Below, piece by piece: positions 52,917 to 62,500 of a DNA stretch of 64,000 bases. This DNA comes from Raineya orbicola. Its GTDB lineage: Bacteria; Bacteroidota; Bacteroidia; Cytophagales; Thermonemataceae. The stretch is taken from the NCBI RefSeq assembly GCF_002843425.1, contig NZ_NKXO01000005.1, forward strand, positions 1 to 64,000. Direction: 5' to 3'. The position numbers were made by a program, and so were the translations under genes. The notes under the pieces are model-generated. The model was not told the DNA's origin and did not search any database. It worked only from the letters and a program-made list of their open reading frames with translations. Positions within the stretch are counted from its first letter, which is position 1; each line of letters begins with the position of its first letter.

Positions 52917-54077
52917 TTAAATTTGAGCAAGAGCCTGTTCTAAATCAGCAATAAGGGCATCACTTTCTTCCAAACCAATATAAAACCGAATTAAACTCCA
53001 ATGAAAAGGGGCAGATGCATAATTTTCAGACGTGTAAAGCGTACAAGCAGGGAAAATCAGCGATTCATAACTGCCCCAAGAAGCGGCAAGCAGAAATCTA
53101 CGTAAATTATTACAAAAGCGTTCAACAGCTTGCATATTATCGGCTTTCAGCTCAATGGAAAATTGCCCTGTGGGGGCTTTCATTTGTTTTTTAGCAAGCT
53201 CAAATTGAGGGTGCGAGGGGTGAAAAGGATAGTATATTTTACTTACTTTGGGGTGTGAAGCTAAAAAATTCACAATTTTAGGAGTAGTTTCTGCCACTCT
53301 TTGCATACGAATAGGCAGAGTTCGCAAACCTCGCAAGATAAGCCAAGCATTGAAAGGAGAAATTATTCCGCCAATAGTCATAAATTCGCTTTCAAAAATT
53401 TTCTTTAAGTGAACTTTTTTGCCACACAATACACCGCCTACTGCATCGCTATGCCCCGCTAAATATTTAGTAGCCGAATGAACCACCATATCAACTCCAA
53501 TAGTAGCAGGTTTCTGATTAAGCGGCGTAGCATAACTATTGTCTAGGATAGTCGTGAGATTGTATTTTCGGGCAATTTTTACAACTGCTTCAATATCTTG
53601 CAACTCAAAGGTGAAAGAATTTGGCGTTTCTAAAAAAAGCAGTTTTGTATTTGGCTGAATGGCTTTTTCGTAATTTTCGGGTTTTGTGCCGTCAATCATT
53701 GTCGCACTTACACCAAAGCGTTTGAGCCAAAGGTTGAGCAGTTTATTAGTCCAGCTATAAGGCTTTTGCATACAAACTATGTGGTCGCCTGTTTCTACTA
53801 CTGAAAGCACCGCCGCTGCAATTGCCGCACTGCCACTGGCAAAAATGAGAGCGTCTTCGGTTTCTTCCAAAGCCGCCATTTTTTTGCGTAAAATATCAGT
53901 AGTAGCATTATTGCCTCGCGTGTAGAAAGGCGTTTCGGATTCTTTGGCTAAACTTTGTCGCATAGCTTCCACACTCGGAAAGCAAGACATTGCCGTCTGA
54001 AATATTGGAGGAGCTACGGAATATAAGTAGTTTTCGCGTTCTTCGCCTAATTCGTTGATGATGTAAGATATGTCCAT
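52917..54077 (-). CDS. Cys/Met-metabolism PLP-dependent enzyme (cystathionine synthase/lyase type)
   Basis: The 386-residue fold-type I PLP enzyme has FYTRGNNATTDILRKKMAALE, the cofactor-stacking FASGSAAIAAAV, LFLETPNSFTFELQDI, and VVHSATKYLAGHSDAVGG with the PLP-binding lysine. These place it in the cystathionine gamma-synthase/gamma-lyase family, which handles the sulfur amino acids; lyase and synthase cannot be separated by eye. The length is typical. It lies convergent with the BatA gene and upstream of nothing related. Its stop is 48 bases from the convergent stop. Confidence 0.9.
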   Translation of the reverse strand: MDISYIINELGEERENYLYSVAPPIFQTAMSCFPSVEAMRQSLAKESETPFYTRGNNATTDILRKKMAALEETEDALIFASGSAAIAAAVLSVVETGDHIVCMQKPYSWTNKLLNLWLKRFGVSATMIDGTKPENYEKAIQPNTKLLFLETPNSFTFELQDIEAVVKIARKYNLTTILDNSYATPLNQKPATIGVDMVVHSATKYLAGHSDAVGGVLCGKKVHLKKIFESEFMTIGGIISPFNAWLILRGLRTLPIRMQRVAETTPKIVNFLASHPKVSKIYYPFHPSHPQFELAKKQMKAPTGQFSIELKADNMQAVERFCNNLRRFLLAASWGSYESLIFPACTLYTSENYASAPFHWSLIRFYIGLEESDALIADLEQALAQI

Positions 54078-54150
54078 TAATAGTTTTGATTGTTAAAACA
54101 CAAGCTCTGATATTTGAACGTTATTCAACCATATTTGTTGTATTTTTTGC

Positions 54151-54537
54151 CTAAAATGGCAAATCATCGTCTTGTTCTTCGGAGGCTAATATATCAAAAT
54201 TGATGATTTCATTTTCAGGTTGGGGACTTATGATACCGCCTTTTTCTTGTTCTTTGCGAGTGATATTATCAATTTGATAGGCGGTAATGTCGTTATACCA
54301 CTTGCCATTATACTCTCGGGACGCCACATTGAACATTACACGCACTTCATCGCCAATTTCTACGGCTTCTGTTTCCAACTGCTTAATTTTATCATTCCAA
54401 AGTGAAAAACAAATTTTTTTGGGATAGGCTTCAGCAGTTTCTATTACAAAATCTTTACGCTTCCACTCGCCGTTTTTACTGGCTCCTGTTTGTTCATCTA
54501 AAATTTTGAGTACTTTCCCTTTGATTTCAAAACTCAT
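54151..54537 (-). CDS. DUF3127 protein with SSB-like acidic C-terminus
   Basis: The 128-residue protein has an N-terminal DUF3127 domain (residues about 1-90) with FEIKGKVLKILDEQTG, WKRKDFVIETAE, SLWNDKIKQLE and VEIGDEVRVMFNVASREYNGKWYNDITAYQI, a pattern that fits an OB-fold. The rest is polar, and the protein ends DDDLPF, almost identical to the DDDIPF tip by which single-stranded DNA-binding protein recruits its partners. I infer a single-stranded nucleic-acid-binding role related to replication or repair. It lies between the PLP enzyme and nuoL with no informative neighbour. Confidence 0.82.
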   Translation of the reverse strand: MSFEIKGKVLKILDEQTGASKNGEWKRKDFVIETAEAYPKKICFSLWNDKIKQLETEAVEIGDEVRVMFNVASREYNGKWYNDITAYQIDNITRKEQEKGGIISPQPENEIINFDILASEEQDDDLPF

Positions 54538-54601
54538 AGCAATGCCTTTTGGGTTTTGGTAAAAATTTCTGCAATTTTACGCAATATTTTCAAAAACCAC
54601 T

Positions 54602-56584
54602 ATGATTGCACTGCTTTTCTTGCAATTACTGATAGTTTCTGCTTTGCTTACTTTTCTGAAAAATAAGCCTAAAATTATTCATTTAGTCAGTTTTTTTTCG
54701 CTATTGTTGAATTTGGTTTTGTGTACAGTTGCTTTTAAGCAGTATTTACCCACAAATTTCGTTTGGCAAAAGCAATGGATACATTTTGCTTCTTTGCATT
54801 TAGGCATATTTTTAGGCAAAACAGAACTTTTAATGATTGTATTGGTTGCTTTTATAGCTCTGCTCGTGGGTATTTTTTCTTTTGCATATATGCACGCCGA
54901 AAAGCGATTGCATTTGTATTTTGCTTACTTGCTTTTCTTTGTGTTTGCTATGCAAATGCTGATTGTGGCAGATAATTTTTTACAAACTTATGTTTTTTGG
55001 GAATTGGTGGGGGTATGTTCGTATTTGTTGATAGGTTTTTGGCAAGAAAAAAGCGAGGCAGTCAAGGCGTCTCGCAAGGCATTTTTAGTGAATAGAATTG
55101 GAGATGTAGGCTTTTTGATAGGTATTTTGCTTGTTTTTCAGTATTTCCAAACCTTTTCTTTTTCAGAAATATCGGTTTTGCTTGCAGAAAAAACTTTTCC
55201 CAATGAGTTACTCACGCTAATAGGCATTTTTTTGTTTTTAGGAGCTATGGGGAAATCGGCTCAATTTCCTTTGCACGTATGGCTTCCTGATGCAATGCAG
55301 GGACCTACGCCTATTTCGGCTCTTTTGCACGCGGCAACTATGGTAGCGGCAGGGGTGTTTTTGATGGCTAAAATTTTCTTTCTACTTACACCTACGGCTC
55401 TGCAATTTGTGCAAATCATAGGGCTGGTGAGTATGCTTTTGGGGGCTTATCAAGCAATTTTTCAAAGCAATATCAAAAAAGTGCTTGCTTACTCTACCAT
55501 TTCGCAACTGGGTTTGATGTTTGTAGCCATTGGGGCGGGTAATCGGGAGGCGGGTTTGTTTCATCTATTTACCCACGCCTTTTTCAAGGCGGGGCTTTTT
55601 TTGTGTGTAGGCGTGGTTATTCACCATACGCACCATTGGGCTAAAAGTTTCCCCTACGATAGTGAAAATATGTATCTTTTGGGAGGCTTGCGAAAGAAAC
55701 AGCCTTATGTATTTGTTTTTTACACCATATTTTTGTTTTCACTTTTGGGACTTCCCTTCACAGCGGGTTTTCTTTCCAAAGAAATGATACTTGAAACCCT
55801 TTGGCATAATGCAAGTACCCCTTTCCAAATTTCTGTATTTGTTTTTACTTTGATAGGCTTTGGACTTACCGCATTTTACATCGCCCAACAATACAGAGCT
55901 TTGTTTTTTGGGAAGTTTCATCTGCAAACTTTTTTCCCAAATCTTAAATTCCATTTTGAAAAACCCACTTTTAGCTTTGCTTTTCCTCTTTCCTTGCTTG
56001 CTTTGGGCAGTCTTTGGATAAGTTTTTCTTTCAATCCTTTTTCTGTAAAAAATGCGTGGATAAGTGAAATTCTAATGTTTTCAGAAAAACAAAGCATCGT
56101 ATATTTGCCTTTTTTGGCTTTGGTAGTTACTTTGATTGGCTTTTGGATTGGATTTCAGAAACAGACAGCTTTTGAGGCTAAAAAACGTTTATTTTCGCAA
56201 AAATTATTTGCTCTGCAATTGCAAATTTTTCGCCTTCTGAAAGGCTTTTGGCAAAGGGTCTTACTTGTAGGAGTGGCTATTTTTCAGGGATTTCAAAACT
56301 CTACTCAATTAGCTTATGCAATAGTGATTTTTGCCCAAAAACTGCACAAACTTGAAAAAACTTGGGACAAGATTTTAGATAACCTGGCAAAGTTGCAAGT
56401 AGTCTTTGCTCATATTATTTACTGGGTTGATAGAGCCTTTGTAGATGGATTTTTACATTTTTTGCTTTGGATTGGTAGAACCTTTGGTAATTTTGTCAGA
56501 AATTTGCAAGGAAAAGAAATACAGGGGTATTGGTTTTTTACCTTGGCTGTTCTGCTTGCAATTATATGGTGGATAGTAAAATAA
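54602..56584 (+). CDS. nuoL: NADH-quinone oxidoreductase subunit L homologue
   Basis: The 660-residue protein is a NuoL/MrpA-type antiporter-like subunit with about 15 or 16 helices. Conserved parts include [67 protein letters not shown] (the proton-translocating TM7/TM8 region, cited in parts: [33 protein letters not shown]) with the key Lys and His, and [14 protein letters not shown]. It pumps protons in complex I or acts in a related ion complex. Helix-rich segments continue to the end (residues 520-655), longer than a minimal NuoL. No other nuo genes are adjacent, so the subunit is encoded away from the rest of the complex in this window. Confidence 0.88.
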   Translation: MIALLFLQLLIVSALLTFLKNKPKIIHLVSFFSLLLNLVLCTVAFKQYLPTNFVWQKQWIHFASLHLGIFLGKTELLMIVLVAFIALLVGIFSFAYMHAEKRLHLYFAYLLFFVFAMQMLIVADNFLQTYVFWELVGVCSYLLIGFWQEKSEAVKASRKAFLVNRIGDVGFLIGILLVFQYFQTFSFSEISVLLAEKTFPNELLTLIGIFLFLGAMGKSAQFPLHVWLPDAMQGPTPISALLHAATMVAAGVFLMAKIFFLLTPTALQFVQIIGLVSMLLGAYQAIFQSNIKKVLAYSTISQLGLMFVAIGAGNREAGLFHLFTHAFFKAGLFLCVGVVIHHTHHWAKSFPYDSENMYLLGGLRKKQPYVFVFYTIFLFSLLGLPFTAGFLSKEMILETLWHNASTPFQISVFVFTLIGFGLTAFYIAQQYRALFFGKFHLQTFFPNLKFHFEKPTFSFAFPLSLLALGSLWISFSFNPFSVKNAWISEILMFSEKQSIVYLPFLALVVTLIGFWIGFQKQTAFEAKKRLFSQKLFALQLQIFRLLKGFWQRVLLVGVAIFQGFQNSTQLAYAIVIFAQKLHKLEKTWDKILDNLAKLQVVFAHIIYWVDRAFVDGFLHFLLWIGRTFGNFVRNLQGKEIQGYWFFTLAVLLAIIWWIVK

Positions 56585-56607
56585 ATTCAGTATCACAAAA
56601 AATCATT

Positions 56608-57537
56608 ATGGAAAAAAATAGCAAAATATACGTTGCAGGTCATAGAGGAATGGCAGGCTCGGCAATTCTACGCAAACTGAAAGCCGAAGGCTATGAAAAT
56701 ATTGTAGTGCGAACTTCAAAAGAATTAGATTTACGCAATCAGCAAGCTGTAGCCAATTTTTTTGCTCAAGAAAAACCCGAATATGTTTTCTTGGCAGCGG
56801 CGAAAGTAGGAGGCATTTTAGCAAATAATACCTACCGAGCCGAGTTTATTTATGATAATTTAGCCATTCAAACAAATATCATTCACGAAAGCTACAAAAA
56901 CGGAGTTAAAAAATTGCTTTTTTTAGGTTCATCTTGTATTTATCCGAAATTCGCTCCGCAACCGCTCAAAGAAGAATATTTGCTTACAGGAGCCTTAGAG
57001 CCTACCAATGAACCCTATGCAATAGCTAAAATTGCGGGTATCAAGATGTGTCAGGCGTATCGCAGTCAGTATGGGTGCAATTTTATTTCCGTGATGCCTA
57101 CCAATCTGTACGGCGAGGGTGATAACTACGACCTACAAAACTCCCACGTAATGGCAGCACTCATACGTAAGTTTTGTGAAGCCCAAATGCAAAATAAACC
57201 TTTTGTAGAAATTTGGGGAACAGGCACACCTAAACGAGAATTTCTAAACGTTGATGATTTGGCAGATGCTTGTGTATTCTTGATGCAAAACTATGATAGT
57301 GAGGAAATTATCAATATTGGCACAGGTGAAGATATTAGCATCAGAGATTTGGCTTTGCTTATCAAAGAAATTGTGGGTTATCAGGGTGAATTACGATTTG
57401 ATACCTCTAAACCCGATGGCACCCCCCGCAAACTTTTAGATGTAAGTAAAATGCACGCCTTGGGTTGGAAACATAAAATAGGTTTGCGTGAAGGGATTGC
57501 TCAAACTATCAGACAAAAGTTTGGTATTCAGGTTTGA
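56608..57537 (+). CDS. fcl: GDP-L-fucose synthase
   Basis: From ATG 56608 the 309-residue SDR has [16 protein letters not shown] at the N-terminus, [25 protein letters not shown] with the catalytic serine, YAIAKIAG with Tyr-x-x-x-Lys, and [10 protein letters not shown] with the substrate-binding part. It converts GDP-4-keto-6-deoxymannose to GDP-L-fucose for surface glycans, as the epimerase and reductase step after Gmd. An in-frame start at 56530 lies inside nuoL and is rejected. Gmd is not in the window. A strong GC-rich palindrome follows the gene. Confidence 0.94.
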   Translation: MEKNSKIYVAGHRGMAGSAILRKLKAEGYENIVVRTSKELDLRNQQAVANFFAQEKPEYVFLAAAKVGGILANNTYRAEFIYDNLAIQTNIIHESYKNGVKKLLFLGSSCIYPKFAPQPLKEEYLLTGALEPTNEPYAIAKIAGIKMCQAYRSQYGCNFISVMPTNLYGEGDNYDLQNSHVMAALIRKFCEAQMQNKPFVEIWGTGTPKREFLNVDDLADACVFLMQNYDSEEIINIGTGEDISIRDLALLIKEIVGYQGELRFDTSKPDGTPRKLLDVSKMHALGWKHKIGLREGIAQTIRQKFGIQV

Positions 57538-57594
57538 ATATAAAGTGGGAATTGACAAAGTTTTCAAACTATTGCAATGAGTTAGGCGTTTTTT

Positions 57595-57631
57595 AGGGCG
57601 AAGCCCGCACCATTGGTGCGGGCTTCGCCCT
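57595..57631. terminator. GC-rich 18-bp perfect palindrome between convergent genes
   Basis: Arms 57595-57612 and 57614-57631 are perfectly complementary around one central base (arm AGGGCGAAGCCCGCACCA). It separates the convergent fcl and mrp genes. It contains GCGAAGCCC and its complement, as does the hairpin at 3435-3469. Confidence 0.75.
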
Positions 57632-57646
57632 GTAAAATGTTCTCTT

Positions 57647-58732
57647 TCACGAAACAGCTACATTTTGAGCCGCTATTTGAGCATTACGGATAGCGATTTG
57701 TCGGGCTAAATTTTCGGCAAGAGCTTTGAAGGCTTGGTAAGTAGGTGTTTCTTCTTCACCTTGTGCTATGATAGGTCTGCCGATGTCGCCTGCTTCTCTG
57801 ATTCCTTGCACCAAAGGAATTTCGCCTAAAAAAGGCACATTATAGCGTTCGGCAAGTACTTTGCCTCCATCTCTGCCAAAGATGTAGTATTTGTTTTGAG
57901 GGAGTTCGGCGGGGGTAAAATAAGCCATATTTTCCACAATACCCAAAATAGGAATATTGATAGTGCCTTGTCGGAACATCATTAGTCCTTTTTGAGCATC
58001 GGCAAGAGCAACTTTTTGCGGAGTTGTAACTATCACAACCCCTGTAAGAGGCATAGCTTGTGCCATTGTGAGATGAATATCGCTGGTACCAGGGGGTAAA
58101 TCAAGGAGTAAGTAGTCTAATTCGCCCCAATGTACATCGTTGAGAAATTGAAGCAGAGCTTTACTTGCCATAGGTCCTCGCCACACTACGGCACTTTCAG
58201 CAGGCGAAAGGAAACCCATAGAAATCAATTTTACTCCGTATTGTTCCACAGGCAAAATATATTGCTTACCTTCAATTTCTTGTAGCATTGGTTTTTCGTA
58301 TTCTACCCCAAACATCACAGGCATTGAAGGACCAAAAATATCAGCATCAATAACACCCACTTTCGCCCCTGTTTGAGCAAGTGCTACCGCCAAATTGGCT
58401 GTAACCGTAGATTTACCCACGCCCCCCTTACCCGAAGCAATGGCTACAATATTTTTAATATTGGGCAAAAAGTTAGCTTTGAGTACCGAAGTTACTTCGG
58501 CTTGCATATCAATAATGATTTGGGCTTGCGGAAAGACGTTCAGGATAGCTTCCTCGCAATCTTGACGTATTTTTTCTTTCAATGGACAAGCAGGAGTAGT
58601 GAGTATCACTTTGAAACTCACCTTATTGCCATTTACTTCTAAATCTCGTATCATATTCAAGGAAACCAAATCCTTTTTAAGGTCTGGTTCCTGCACTTGC
58701 GAAAGGGCTTGTAGAATACTATCTCTATTCAT
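57647..58732 (-). CDS. mrp: Mrp/ApbC-type P-loop ATPase (Fe-S carrier family)
   Basis: The 361-residue protein has an N-terminal DUF59 domain with TTPACPLKEKI (Cys49), then an Mrp/NBP35 ATPase with Walker A GKGGVGKS at 101-108, the Walker A' region VGVIDADIFGPSMP, and LLLDLPPGTSDIHLT. Such proteins bind and transfer Fe-S clusters as dimers, normally through a C-terminal CxxC. Here the matching segment after GIVENMAYF (263-272) reads TPAELPQNKYYIFG and has no cysteine. The protein is therefore a variant whose cluster binding must differ or be lost, although the ATPase motifs are intact. The same variant seems common in Bacteroidota. It is followed by the palindrome at 57595-57631. Confidence 0.88.
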   Translation of the reverse strand: MNRDSILQALSQVQEPDLKKDLVSLNMIRDLEVNGNKVSFKVILTTPACPLKEKIRQDCEEAILNVFPQAQIIIDMQAEVTSVLKANFLPNIKNIVAIASGKGGVGKSTVTANLAVALAQTGAKVGVIDADIFGPSMPVMFGVEYEKPMLQEIEGKQYILPVEQYGVKLISMGFLSPAESAVVWRGPMASKALLQFLNDVHWGELDYLLLDLPPGTSDIHLTMAQAMPLTGVVIVTTPQKVALADAQKGLMMFRQGTINIPILGIVENMAYFTPAELPQNKYYIFGRDGGKVLAERYNVPFLGEIPLVQGIREAGDIGRPIIAQGEEETPTYQAFKALAENLARQIAIRNAQIAAQNVAVS

Positions 58733-58791
58733 AGCGATTTTTTTTCAGTAACACGCAAAAAAGCGTTTAGGTTTTGGAGAGAATTTATTTT

Positions 58792-59181
58792 TTACTCGGA
58801 TTTTTTAGGCTCAGTCTCTTTACTAAGTAGCGTACAAAAACTTTTTTCAATTTCTTGATAAGAAAGCGGTTCTTTGGCAATATAGATAATAGCAAGGTAT
58901 TGCATCTGAAAAAGTTTTTCTGCAAAGCTCGCTTTGTTTTTCCGATACACTTCTTTGAGCCTACGACGAAGCAAGTTGCGAAGCACCGCCTTTTTGAACT
59001 TTTTTTTAGGTACAACAAACAAAACTTGTGGAAAAGTATTACTTTCAGAATTTCCTGCCTTGCCAGAAATCCAGCGAATTTGCAAAGGGTACAAATACAA
59101 AAAAGAACTACTCGCTTGGAATAGTTCTTGAATAATTTTTTTGCTTCGCAAAATTTCCGACTTAGGTAGTTTCTGACTCAT
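58792..59181 (-). CDS. rnpA: Ribonuclease P protein component
   Basis: The 129-residue basic protein has the RnpA signature VPKKKFKKAVLRNLLRRRLKEVYR (in parts VPKKKFKKAV and LRNLLRRRLKEVYR) near residues 57-80. The third residue of the usual RNR is Leu, as in other Bacteroidota. It binds the RNA subunit and assists 5' processing of tRNA precursors. The gene follows rpmH on the same strand, 36 bases downstream, the conserved rpmH-rnpA order. The C-terminus is Lys/Glu-rich. No dnaA, yidD or yidC gene lies next to it. Confidence 0.92.
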   Translation of the reverse strand: MSQKLPKSEILRSKKIIQELFQASSSFLYLYPLQIRWISGKAGNSESNTFPQVLFVVPKKKFKKAVLRNLLRRRLKEVYRKNKASFAEKLFQMQYLAIIYIAKEPLSYQEIEKSFCTLLSKETEPKKSE

Positions 59182-59217
59182 CAGAATAACATTAGCTACT
59201 CCCCTACCGATGCGTTA

Positions 59218-59376
59218 TTATCCTTTGTGCTTTCTCTCGTCAGAAACGGTAAGTTTCTTTCTGCCTCTGGCACGGCGAGCCGCAAGAACTCTTCTACCGC
59301 CGGGCGTACTCATTCTCTCACGAAACCCGTGTTTGTTGCGGCGTTTTCTGTTGGAAGGTTGATAGGTTCTTTTCAT
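59218..59376 (-). CDS. rpmH: 50S ribosomal protein L34
   Basis: From ATG 59376 the 52-residue protein reads [20 protein letters not shown] and then [20 protein letters not shown], the invariant L34 sequence, and ends in a short Lys/His-rich tail [12 protein letters not shown]. It is a small basic protein of the large ribosomal subunit. An upstream start at 59400 adds eight residues that are not conserved. A promoter-like site lies about 41 bases upstream, and rnpA follows, as in most bacteria. Confidence 0.97.
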   Translation of the reverse strand: MKRTYQPSNRKRRNKHGFRERMSTPGGRRVLAARRARGRKKLTVSDERKHKG

Positions 59377-59416
59377 AAAATTTATGATTTGGTGATTCAA
59401 TCTCTTTTTGAGCCTG

Positions 59417-59448
59417 CAAATATAGAGGAATACTTTTGAGTTTGCAAG
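59417..59448 (-). promoter_or_regulatory. Candidate promoter of rpmH-rnpA
   Basis: On the minus strand CTTG (59448-59445), a 20-base spacer and TATATTTG (59424-59417) fit the consensus except for the first T of the upstream box, the same variant as at the greA promoter. Confidence 0.55.
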
Positions 59449-59575
59449 TAAATATCTTGAAAAATTTCATAAAGCACCATAGATTTTTTGAAAACGTAAC
59501 AAATTTTTAACATTAGTTATGAATAAGTTATCAAACAATGCCTTAATTTTGCACCGAAAAATTAAACTAAAACGT

Positions 59576-62500
59576 ATGAAACAATTTAGTTACCTCAAAT
59601 TCCTTTGTATCATAGGACTTTTGTTTTTTTCGTACAAAGGTTTCTCACAAGGAGTTACCACAGCCAGTATGAGTGGAAGAATCCTTGATGCTAAAAAGAC
59701 AGGTGTGCCGGGTGCAACCGTGATAGTTATTCACACTCCTTCGGGAACAAGGTATGGCACTGCCACCCAAGATGATGGTAGCTTCAATTTGCCTAACTTG
59801 CGTATTGGTGGTCCTTACACCGTAGAAATCACAGCAGTTGGGTATGCTACTATCAAAGACGAAATACCCGCTTTGAGTCTCGGGCAAAATGCTGTCCTCA
59901 ACTATACGATGAAAGAGGAAAGCGATGAAATCGCCGCTATTCAGGTAGTTGGGCAAAAAGACGCTATTTTCAATGCTGACCGCACAGGTGCCGCTACCAA
60001 TATCAATAGCACTGCTCTCCAAACAATGCCGAGTATCAACCGTAGTTTCACAGATATGACTCGCATTGTGCCTCAAAGCTCAGGTACAAATTTCGGAGGT
60101 AGAAACAATCTTTTCAATAATCTTTCCATCGACGGCTCTATTTTCAACAACTCTTTTGGTTTGGCTTCTTTGCCCGGTGGGCAAACTAATTCCCAACCTA
60201 TTAGTTTAGACGCTTTGGAAGAAATTCAAGTGAATATCGCTCCTTTTGATGTTCGTCAGGGTGGTTTTACAGGTGCGGGAATCAATGCCGTAACACGTAG
60301 CGGTACCAACAATGTGAAAGGTTCTGCTTATTACTTTTTCCGCAATAATAATATGGTAGGAACAAAAGTCGGTGAAACCGATTTAAGCAACCAACTGCTT
60401 AACTTCAATTACTATCAAGCAGGCTTGCGTGTAGGAGGTCCTATCATTAAAAACAAATTGTTCTTCTTTTTGAGTGGTGAGCTTGAAAAACGTACCGACC
60501 CCGTAGGACAATTCGTTGCCGACCGCGGACAAGGTGGAAACGTTTCTCGTATCACAGGACAGCAGGCTGATGAACTTCGCCAATTCCTTATCAGTACCTA
60601 CAACTACGACCCAGGTCCTATTGATAGCTACGATATGCTCACCGAAAGCCAAAAAATCTTGGCTCGTTTGGATTGGAACGTAACCAACAACACCCGTGCC
60701 ACACTCCGCTATACTTATCTCAAATCTTACAGAGACGTACAAATGAGTAACTCCGGTGCTCAAGGCGGCAGACAAAACGGACCCAATTCACTTCCTTTCC
60801 AAAATGGTAACTATAACATCAACAACAACTACAATTCTATAATCGCAGAAGTAAATAGCACCATTGGTAATAAATATGCTAATAACTTTATTGCAGGTTG
60901 GACAGGTTTCCGTGATTTCCGTGGCTCGCCCGGTCGTATTTTCCCTTTTGTGGATATTGAAAATGGTAGTAACCAAAACCTAACTTCTTTCGGCTATGAG
61001 CCTTTTTCTGCCAACAACCTGTTGGACTCAGACGTTTTCCAACTTTCTGATAATTTCAGCATTTACAAAGGAAAACACACTATCACCATTGGAACCGCGA
61101 ATGAATACTACAAGTTCCGTAATGGTTTTATGGCAGATTTTTATAGCCGTTATCGTTTTGCTACACTTGCAGACTTCTACAATAGTGCTCCCGCAGGTAC
61201 GCCTACGCCCATCGGACCCAGTACAGGTTTAGGCAGACCTACACTCTTTTCTTATCGTTATTCTGCTACTACTGATGAAGTTCCTTTTGCTTTCTTTGAA
61301 GCCGCCCAAGTTGGCTTCTACGTACAAGATGAATGGAAACCTAATGATAAAGTGAAAGTTACTTTGGGTGTAAGAGCTGATGTACCTTTCTTCCCTAAAA
61401 GCCCCATTGATAACCCTGCTGTAAGAGAATTGCGTTTTGCCAACCAAGAAGTGCTTGATGTAGGCAAATTCCCCGATGCTCATATCTTGTGGTCGCCAAG
61501 AATTGGCTTCAATTGGGACGTATATGGCGATAGAAGTTTGCAAGTACGTGGTGGTACAGGCGTATTTACAGGACGTATTCCTTTTGTATGGATGAGTAAC
61601 CAAGCCAGCAATACGGGGGCATTATTTGGTTCTATTTTTGAAACAGGTTCTGCCGCCGCAGGTCGTCCTTTCAATCCTGACCCATTTGCTTACAGACCTG
61701 CTAACGCCGTAGGACAAATTCCTGCTTCTTATGAAATCAATGTTACTTCACCTAACTTCCGTTTCCCTCAGGTTTGGAGAAGCAATTTGGGTGGCGATAT
61801 ATTACTTGGCGAAGGACTTTCTGCTTCTTTGGATTTATCTTTCACCAAAGATATCAACGCTGTTTATGTTCGTAATGCCAATCTTTCTGCTCCTGTGGGT
61901 ATCATTCCCGGTGATGGCAGATTGCGTTATGTAGGTGGTAATGCTACTCGTATCAACTCTAACATTACCAACGCTTTCGTATTGGATAACTCTAATCAGG
62001 GTTGGTCAGGAGCAGTTACCTTGCAATTACAAAAACAATTTGCAGGAGGTTTCTTTGCCTCACTTGCCTATAACTACGGACCTTCTTGGGATATCAATTC
62101 GGGTCTTGCCGCTACTGCAAGTAGTTTCTTCAACGGAAATCCTGTAGTGGGCGACCCCAATGCTCCTCAACTTTCTTTCTCTGCCAACCAACAACTACAC
62201 CGCTTCATTGCTTCGGCTTCTTGGAAAAAAGAATACGCCAAATATTTTGCAACAGGTATTTCTTTATTTGCTGAAGCTCGTTCAGGCGGTAACTTCTCTT
62301 ACACCGTAGGCGGTGATTTGAACGGCGATAACGTACAAGGTAACGATTTGATGTATATTCCTCGCTCCAAAGATGAGATTATCTTGGCTCCTGCTTTGAG
62401 TGTGGGTGATACCCGCAGCCCCGACCAAATTTGGGAAGAGTTAGACGCTTACATTCGTCAGGATAAATATTTGAGCAAAAATAGAGGACGCTATGCAGAA

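Noticed and set aside
59182-59575. Replication origin near rpmH/rnpA
   Set aside because: No dnaA gene and no cluster of TTATNCACA-type boxes is visible in the gap; the rpmH-rnpA pair alone is not evidence of oriC.
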